Below, piece after piece: positions 17,964 to 21,282 of a stretch of DNA of 21,282 bases. Each line of letters opens with the position of its first letter. The stretch's first letter is position 1. The stretch lies in NCBI GenBank assembly GCA_003427395.1, contig BFEA01000227.1, positions 2,096,494 to 2,117,775 on the forward strand. Reading direction: 5' to 3'. The position numbers were made by a program, and so were the translations under genes. The DNA comes from Chara braunii (taxonomy: Eukaryota; Streptophyta; Charophyceae; Charales; Characeae). The notes under the pieces were generated by a model. It was given only the letters and a program-made list of their open reading frames with translations. It was not told the DNA's origin and did no database searches.

Positions 17964-18003
17964 TCGGCAGCATAACCCCACAAAAATGGGTTATAGTGGC
18001 CAA
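17964..18003 (-). other. Hairpin of the GGCA/TGCC family, inverted
   Basis: On the plus strand ATAACCC (17972-17978) pairs perfectly with GGGTTAT (17988-17994), and TCGGC (17964-17968) faces GCCAA (17999-18003). Read on the minus strand the 3' side is TATGCTGCCGAAATA, the box seen at 1249-1261 and 1496-1507. The outer C.A mismatch becomes G.T on that strand. The inner stem sequence is unrelated to those at 1.2-1.6 kb. Confidence 0.55.
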
Positions 18004-18241
18004 AAATATCGGTCGGCACCCCTCCACCAGTTGTCGTGCTCCCCGTCGCTCCTTGCCACACTCCGCTGCCGCTCCTCACCACGCTGCCGCAGAGTCCCCC
18101 TTGAGACCAGCCTGCCAAGGGGTGGAGCAGAGTGCTCCAGCCAAGGCTATGGTTGTCTCCTCCTTCGTCTCGCTCCTCCGCAGTCCTCCGGCTCCGCCGA
18201 GAACATTCCTGCCTCCTCACAAGCACTCCAGCGATGAGGCA
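18004..18241. other. Non-coding interval, CT/GC-rich
   Basis: C-rich DNA between the tandem repeat and the hairpin cluster. Open frames on both strands are uninterrupted but Ser/Arg/Pro-rich and unrecognised. Confidence 0.35.
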
Positions 18242-18268
18242 AGTGTGCTGTCGCACACTGACAGCTAG

Positions 18269-18369
18269 AGGCAAGTGCGAGGCAGTTGGGGGACAACTGC
18301 CTCTTTTGTAGTGGCTGAGGAGGGCAGCAGCAGCCTCAGCTGCCCCCAGGCAAAATTCGTCACTTGCCT
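18269..18369 (+). other. Three-way-junction-like structure
   Basis: The outer stem AGGCAAGTG (18269-18277)/CACTTGCCT (18361-18369) is 9 bp and perfect. It encloses GAGGCAGTTG (18279-18288)/CAACTGCCTC (18294-18303), 10 bp perfect, and GCTGAGG (18314-18320)/CCTCAGC (18334-18340), 7 bp with G18313.T18341. Two closed hairpins inside a third perfect stem suggest a compact branched RNA or DNA fold. Confidence 0.6.
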
Positions 18370-18373
18370 GAGG

Positions 18374-18398
18374 CCGTTGATCTGAGCCAGATCAACGG
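18374..18398. other. 10-bp perfect hairpin
   Basis: CCGTTGATCT (18374-18383) pairs with AGATCAACGG (18389-18398) around GAGCC. It abuts the branched structure to its left, and CTGAGG/CCTCAG (18400-18405/18414-18419) follows at once. Confidence 0.65.
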
Positions 18399-18430
18399 AC
18401 TGAGGCTGTCTCACCTCAGCCACACACTTA

Positions 18431-18458
18431 GGGTGGCAGTTGTACTCAACTGCCATCC
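18431..18458 (+). other. 12-bp hairpin with one G.T pair
   Basis: GGGTGGCAGTTG (18431-18442) pairs with CAACTGCCATCC (18447-18458) around a 4-nt loop TACT. The single wobble is G18433.T18456. The GGCAGTTG/CAACTGCC core is shared with the hairpin at 18279-18303. Confidence 0.7.
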
Positions 18459-18477
18459 TCTTTTTCTCCCTTTTCCC

Positions 18478-18502
18478 TGCACTCAGCTCCGCACTGAGTG
18501 CA
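18478..18502. other. 9-bp perfect hairpin
   Basis: TGCACTCAG (18478-18486) pairs with CTGAGTGCA (18494-18502) around CTCCGCA. An alternative outer pairing TTTTCC..TGC with GCAGGAAAA is possible. Confidence 0.6.
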
Positions 18503-18704
18503 AGTTCAGCAGGAAAATGACTGTTTCCAGCCAAGTTCCCCTCACCACCCCATCAACTCCCCAGCCTCCGGCGTGAGTCACATTCAAGCCAGTTTGGCCT
18601 GTATCATATCGTAGAGCCACATTCATGGCCGTGGTTTTTTTCTTTTTCCTTTTCTCTCCTTCTACGTTCTTTTTCTCTTTTCTCCCTTGCCCTCCCCTGA
18701 AAAC

Positions 18705-18776
18705 GGGGATGGCTCTTGTCAGATTGGGAGAGGTTGGGAAACAACTCGTGAAAATTCACGAGTTCAAATCCCGACC
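18705..18776 (+). other. tRNA-like / SINE-head-like segment
   Basis: TCAGATTGGGAGAG (18719-18732) resembles a tRNA D-arm (TCAG-TTGG-AGAG) and AGTTCAAATCC (18761-18771) resembles the T-loop B box (GTTCAAATCC). They are about 40 bases apart, as in tRNA genes and tRNA-derived SINEs. CTCT (18713-18716)/AGAG (18729-18732) could be the D-stem. GTTG (18733-18736)/CAAC (18742-18745) would be a short anticodon-like stem, and AACTCGTGAA (18743-18752)/TTCACGAGTT (18755-18764) a long variable-arm-like hairpin. There is no standard 7-nt anticodon loop or paired acceptor stem, so it is not a functional tRNA. TTTTT at about 18816 could stop RNA polymerase III. A relative lacking the B box lies at about 19049-19080. 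Confidence 0.35.
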
Positions 18777-18841
18777 GGCTCAGATCGGGGTGCAAAACGT
18801 ACCCCGACTTTGATGATTTTTAGAAAACTGTTTGCCAAATA

Positions 18842-19030
18842 AAAAAATCTAAAACAATTGACGCACATGGCCTAGGTGCCTGGCTACCTACAAAAAAAAA
18901 TTCAAAGCCGAAATTTTTTTTTTACGCCACCAAAAAAATATTGGCGCAAACCAAAAAATACAGATTTTCAAAAAAAGTCTGATCCCGTTTCTCATTTTTT
19001 TTTTATTTTTTATTATTTTTTTTTTTTTCC
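18842..19030. other. Poly-A and poly-T rich stretch
   Basis: Short A and T homopolymers alternate (for example 18892-18900, 18915-18923, 18997-19005, 19018-19028). No gene. It separates the two related hairpin units of the cluster. Confidence 0.6.
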
Positions 19031-19132
19031 CTTCCTCCCCCTGACAACGGGGAGGCAGCTGTCAGGTCGGGAGGAGTAGGTCCTCCTCTCTCCTATCCTC
19101 CCATTTCTTTCTTTCTCCCTCTCCACTCAACT

Positions 19133-19162
19133 CCCACAGTTTCTCTGCGTGTGCACTGTGGG
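19133..19162. other. 8-bp perfect hairpin
   Basis: CCCACAGT (19133-19140) pairs with ACTGTGGG (19155-19162) around a 14-nt loop. It directly abuts the next hairpin. Confidence 0.6.
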
Positions 19163-19186
19163 CCGCGAGATCTCAAGATCTCGTGG
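19163..19186 (+). other. 11-bp hairpin with one G.T pair
   Basis: CCGCGAGATCT (19163-19173) pairs with AGATCTCGTGG (19176-19186), leaving a 2-nt apex. The pair G19165.T19184 is a wobble on the plus strand. Confidence 0.65.
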
Positions 19187-19210
19187 CAACAATCATCTGT
19201 TTAAAACGAA

Positions 19211-19232
19211 GTGGGAGCCTTTGTGCTCCCAC
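19211..19232. other. 8-bp perfect hairpin
   Basis: GTGGGAGC (19211-19218) pairs with GCTCCCAC (19225-19232) around CTTTGT, followed by a T-rich tract. Confidence 0.6.
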
Positions 19233-19306
19233 ACATTCTGAAAAGACTGTTGTTTTGTTTGCTTTTTTTTTTTTTTTTTTTACAGTCCTTAGGTTGCTCG
19301 TCCCAA

Positions 19307-19360
19307 CCCCTCCCCGTTTTTCCTGTTGGCTGTGTCTCAACGATTACGAACGGGGAGGGG
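19307..19360. other. 12-bp perfect hairpin with inner stem
   Basis: CCCCTCCCCGTT (19307-19318) pairs perfectly with AACGGGGAGGGG (19349-19360). Inside the loop GTTG (19325-19328) can pair with CAAC (19338-19341). The CCTCCCC..GGGGAGG theme links it to the unit at 19034-19055. Confidence 0.65.
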
Positions 19361-19530
19361 GAACGAAGTAACATCCAAAAAGAAACAAAAGAAGAAGAAA
19401 AAGAAATTAAAAAAAAGAAAACCACAACTTACCTAGAAACAACCTGGCACCTTGAAAACGGGCATCCGTTTCCTCCTTCCCAAGGACTGCAAATCCCTCT
19501 CTGGTCTACGAGCGCCACTTGGCGCTTTAG

Positions 19531-19811
19531 CTGAGAAGAAAAATCGAAGTTAACAACAAAAAGCTAGTAAACATCAGAAAGATGGGTATCAGCATAGAAA
19601 GATGTATTGATGTACCAAATTGGCTAATACTAGAAGGTTGATGCAAAGTGTTCCACCAATTTACAGAGAATTTCATTATTGGTATATTTATGAGACCTGT
19701 ACAAACAAAAAGAGAAGCTAAATCTGCAGAAAAGAATTATAGAAAATGTAGTGCACCTAAATAGATAAATAGCAGTATTAATAGGCAAGTGTTTCCAGCA
19801 TCCCAAACTCA
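19531..19811. other. AT-rich interval, nothing recognised
   Basis: No gene or clear repeat. It leads into the 106-bp tandem duplication. Confidence 0.4.
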
Positions 19812-20013
19812 AAAGGTCCCCCAGGTTTTCCCCAAAAACTGTGAACAAAGCGCCTATTTTGGCACTAAAAGAAAGAGTAAACATGGAAATTCCTTGTGGC
19901 TCAAGGAAACCCAAAAGGTTCCCCACATAGTTTTTTCCCAAAAACTGTGAACAAAGCGCCTATTTTGGCACTAACAGAAAGAGTAAACATGGAAATTCCT
20001 TGTGGCTCAAGGA
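19812..20013. repeat. 106-bp tandem duplication
   Basis: AAAGGTCCCCCAGGTTTTCC (from 19812) recurs as AAAGGTTCCCCACATAGTTT (from 19914). The following stretch, starting CCCAAAAACTGTGAACAAAG at 19831 and 19937, is nearly identical for about 80 bases, with one clear substitution (CTAAAAG versus CTAACAG). Each copy contains TTCCTTGTGGCTCAAGGAA, a 7-bp hairpin. The high identity implies a recent duplication. Confidence 0.85.
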
Positions 20014-20046
20014 ACTCCTAAGGAGTGTCTAACGATGCCCTTTGAC

Positions 20047-20149
20047 CCGGGGCAAGGTCCCACTTGCATGGATTAAGAGATTCCGGCCGTTGATCTTTGC
20101 TATCTACGGTCAATATCTCTTAATTCGTGTAAGTGGGACCTTGCCCCGG
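20047..20149 (+). ncRNA. miRNA-precursor-like long hairpin (candidate)
   Basis: CCGGGGCAAGGTCCCACTT (20047-20065) pairs perfectly with AAGTGGGACCTTGCCCCGG (20131-20149). The stem continues for 16 more pairs (20066-20081 with 20115-20130), three of them G.T (66/130, 69/127, 71/125), then an internal loop. Six more pairs (20085-20090 with 20106-20111, one G.T) close a 15-nt loop. That is about 41 pairs in 103 nt. All four wobbles are G.T on the plus strand and no A.C interrupts the stem. Size and shape fit plant or algal pre-miRNA or hairpin-siRNA loci. A small MITE is the main alternative, but no target-site duplication is obvious at its ends. Confidence 0.5.
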
Positions 20150-20170
20150 CAGAAGAAAGAGAGAAGAAAG

Positions 20171-20233
20171 TGTAGACACAAGATTGAAGGCAATGCTCTT
20201 CAGTCGCATGACAAATGTAGACACAAGATTGAA
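20171..20233. repeat. 18-bp direct repeat pair
   Basis: TGTAGACACAAGATTGAA occurs at 20171-20188 and again, identically, at 20216-20233. The 45-bp period suggests a small recent tandem duplication just downstream of the long hairpin. Confidence 0.85.
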
Positions 20234-20287
20234 TTTACCTGGGCTGGTTAGTCCGATGATAATACCTCAAGGCCATCGCCCTTTTAC

Positions 20288-20288
<1 letters not shown>

Positions 20289-20322
<34 letters not shown>

Positions 20323-20323
20323 N

Positions 20324-20370
<47 letters not shown>

Positions 20371-20417
20371 ATTTTTATAGGGGTGTGTAAAAGAAAAAAA
20401 AAACCCAAAAGCCCCCC

Positions 20418-20463
<46 letters not shown>
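20289..20463. repeat. Poly-A runs around an undetermined base
   Basis: A runs at 20289-20321 and 20325-20367 flank T, N (20323) and C. A third A run covers 20425-20463. The stretch between them, with GAAAAAAAAAACCCAAAAGCCCCCCCC, looks like homopolymer noise. This may be a collapsed or mis-joined assembly position rather than true sequence, so distances across it should not be trusted. Confidence 0.75.
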
Positions 20464-20465
<2 letters not shown>

Positions 20466-21261
20466 ACACGTGGTGCTGAAAGAGAGACACAAAGGGCCTA
20501 TCCGACGGTCGCCACCACGAGATTTTCCCATTGATCAGTGGTCGTGCACGACCGAGCCCGCGGCCAACCTCACGAGGTTGCATCTCCGATTGTAACAACT
20601 CGGAAAAAAAAAAAAACTCAGTAAAAATGGCCCGGGCCCGCGTCCTCACCACAGATCTAGCCCATCGAACTGCTCATACCAACTTTCGACCCCGTGGCCG
20701 ACGCGCAGCTTGCCATCCTGCTCAACCCCACGGCTGAGGGCGTACTAACACTAGCGGTATCTCAAGTGTATCTGACCACATTCACGTCCATACCTGGATG
20801 TATCTGGCCGCAGTTCCGTCCAAAAATAAGTATAAAAGTCCTAGTGTGAGTATGCCCTGGTGCGCGTTAAGGTGTTGGAGGATAAGTGGGAGAGAGAGCG
20901 ATTCTCAGGCTGGATACGGCGGTAATGACCGCAGTTCTATTCGGGGGAAGATGGGGGGCCTTCTTGCTCCTGAATTTCGGACGTGATTGCGGTCAGATGC
21001 ATTCGGCTCGGGCCGTAATTGCTGTCAGCTACGTCACGGAATATGCTCGTGTGTGTATAATGCCCTCAGTGATTTCAGAAACTTGCGTCAAAAAAACCCA
21101 TCAGGAGGAGAGAGACCATGGAATGCTGGAGTACGCCTAAGGCTCAATGAGAAGAGAGAGACGACGAGACGAGGGAGTAGTGAACCTAACCTCACTGGTA
21201 GCCCAGGTACGTATAGCAAGTAAACAGACTTCCAATCTCGCCTTCACGTCTCCATCCATTT
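20464..21261. other. Non-coding interval with two short palindromes
   Basis: GGTCGTGCACGACC (20540-20553) is a perfect 14-bp palindrome. CAACCTC (20565-20571)/GAGGTTG (20574-20580) is a 7-bp hairpin, and GCGGT/ACCGC lies near 20920. Diverged strings TGATTGCGGTCAGATG and GTAATTGCTGTCAGCT (about 20985-21030) look like old repeats. No gene recognised. Confidence 0.4.
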
Positions 21262-21282
21262 CCTCTCCTCCTCCTCCTCCTC
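21262..21282. repeat. (CTC)n microsatellite at window edge
   Basis: CCTCTCCTCCTCCTCCTCCTC reaches the end of the window, so its true length is unknown. Confidence 0.8.

Larger units (their letters stand above)
18242..19530 (+). other. Dense cluster of about fifteen perfect or G.T-containing hairpins
   Basis: Almost every 60-100 bases there is an inverted repeat of 6-12 bp with a short loop, spaced by T-rich tracts (18635-18690, 18997-19030, 19263-19281). The main ones are listed separately. Related strings CCTCCCCTGAAAACGGGGATGG (18691) and CCTCCCCCTGACAACGGGGAGG (19034), both followed by TGTCAG..TGGGAG-type sequence, show that at least two units are copies of one family. Wobble pairs found are all G.T on the plus strand (18313/18341, 18433/18456, 19165/19184 and one in the 18787-18805 stem). 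No protein is encoded. Confidence 0.6.

Noticed and set aside
18705-18776. Functional tRNA gene
   Set aside because: A-box and B-box-like strings are present, but no paired acceptor stem or 7-nt anticodon loop can be drawn, so only a tRNA-like label is used.

Overview
Nuclear DNA of a eukaryote, probably a streptophyte alga of the Chara type. The basis is three blocks of decayed coding sequence that resemble a large, repeated family of trihelix (Myb/SANT-like) proteins I associate with Chara braunii. That identification is from memory and was not searched. The rest is long non-coding DNA with poly-A/T tracts, microsatellites and one assembly ambiguity (N at 20323). There are no operons, bacterial-type gene packing, rRNA genes, canonical tRNA genes, or recognisable reverse transcriptase, integrase or transposase. 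No intact protein-coding gene can be supported.

Layout. 1-185: GC-rich block with a G-quadruplex motif. 186-925 and 3290-3925: two diverged, inverted arms made of hairpin units that share one loop. 1223-1585: four tandem hairpins of a second type. 2840-3190 (minus) and 15560-15935 (plus): two copies of a dispersed structured repeat. 4860-5800: diverged repeats containing AGGTAAGT. 5930-6420: purine-rich minus strand with short open frames. 7363-7494: 33-bp tandem repeat. 7814-9322, 10426-11259 and 14451-15302: same-strand pseudogene blocks (trihelix DNA-binding part, middle part, C-terminal part) separated by AT-rich and repeat DNA. 9939-10196 and 17505-17860: further tandem repeats. 13736-13908: GATA and GA microsatellites. 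18242-19530: a dense hairpin cluster with one tRNA-like or SINE-head segment. 19812-20013: 106-bp tandem duplication. 20047-20149: a long miRNA-precursor-like hairpin. 20289-20463: poly-A runs and the N.

Main observation. Several unrelated repeat families show the same pattern: loop sequences are conserved between copies while the flanking stems change on both sides and still pair. In the best case, eight hairpins at 232-919, the non-Watson-Crick stem pairs are nearly all G.T when read on the plus strand (seven, against one A.C). That is the pattern expected if pairing is maintained in an RNA copy of that strand. The alternative is template-switch correction of imperfect palindromes, which also keeps stems paired but should not favour G.T over A.C. 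The pseudogene blocks explain the protein-like content between 7.8 and 15.3 kb. They contribute nothing visible to the hairpin families around them.
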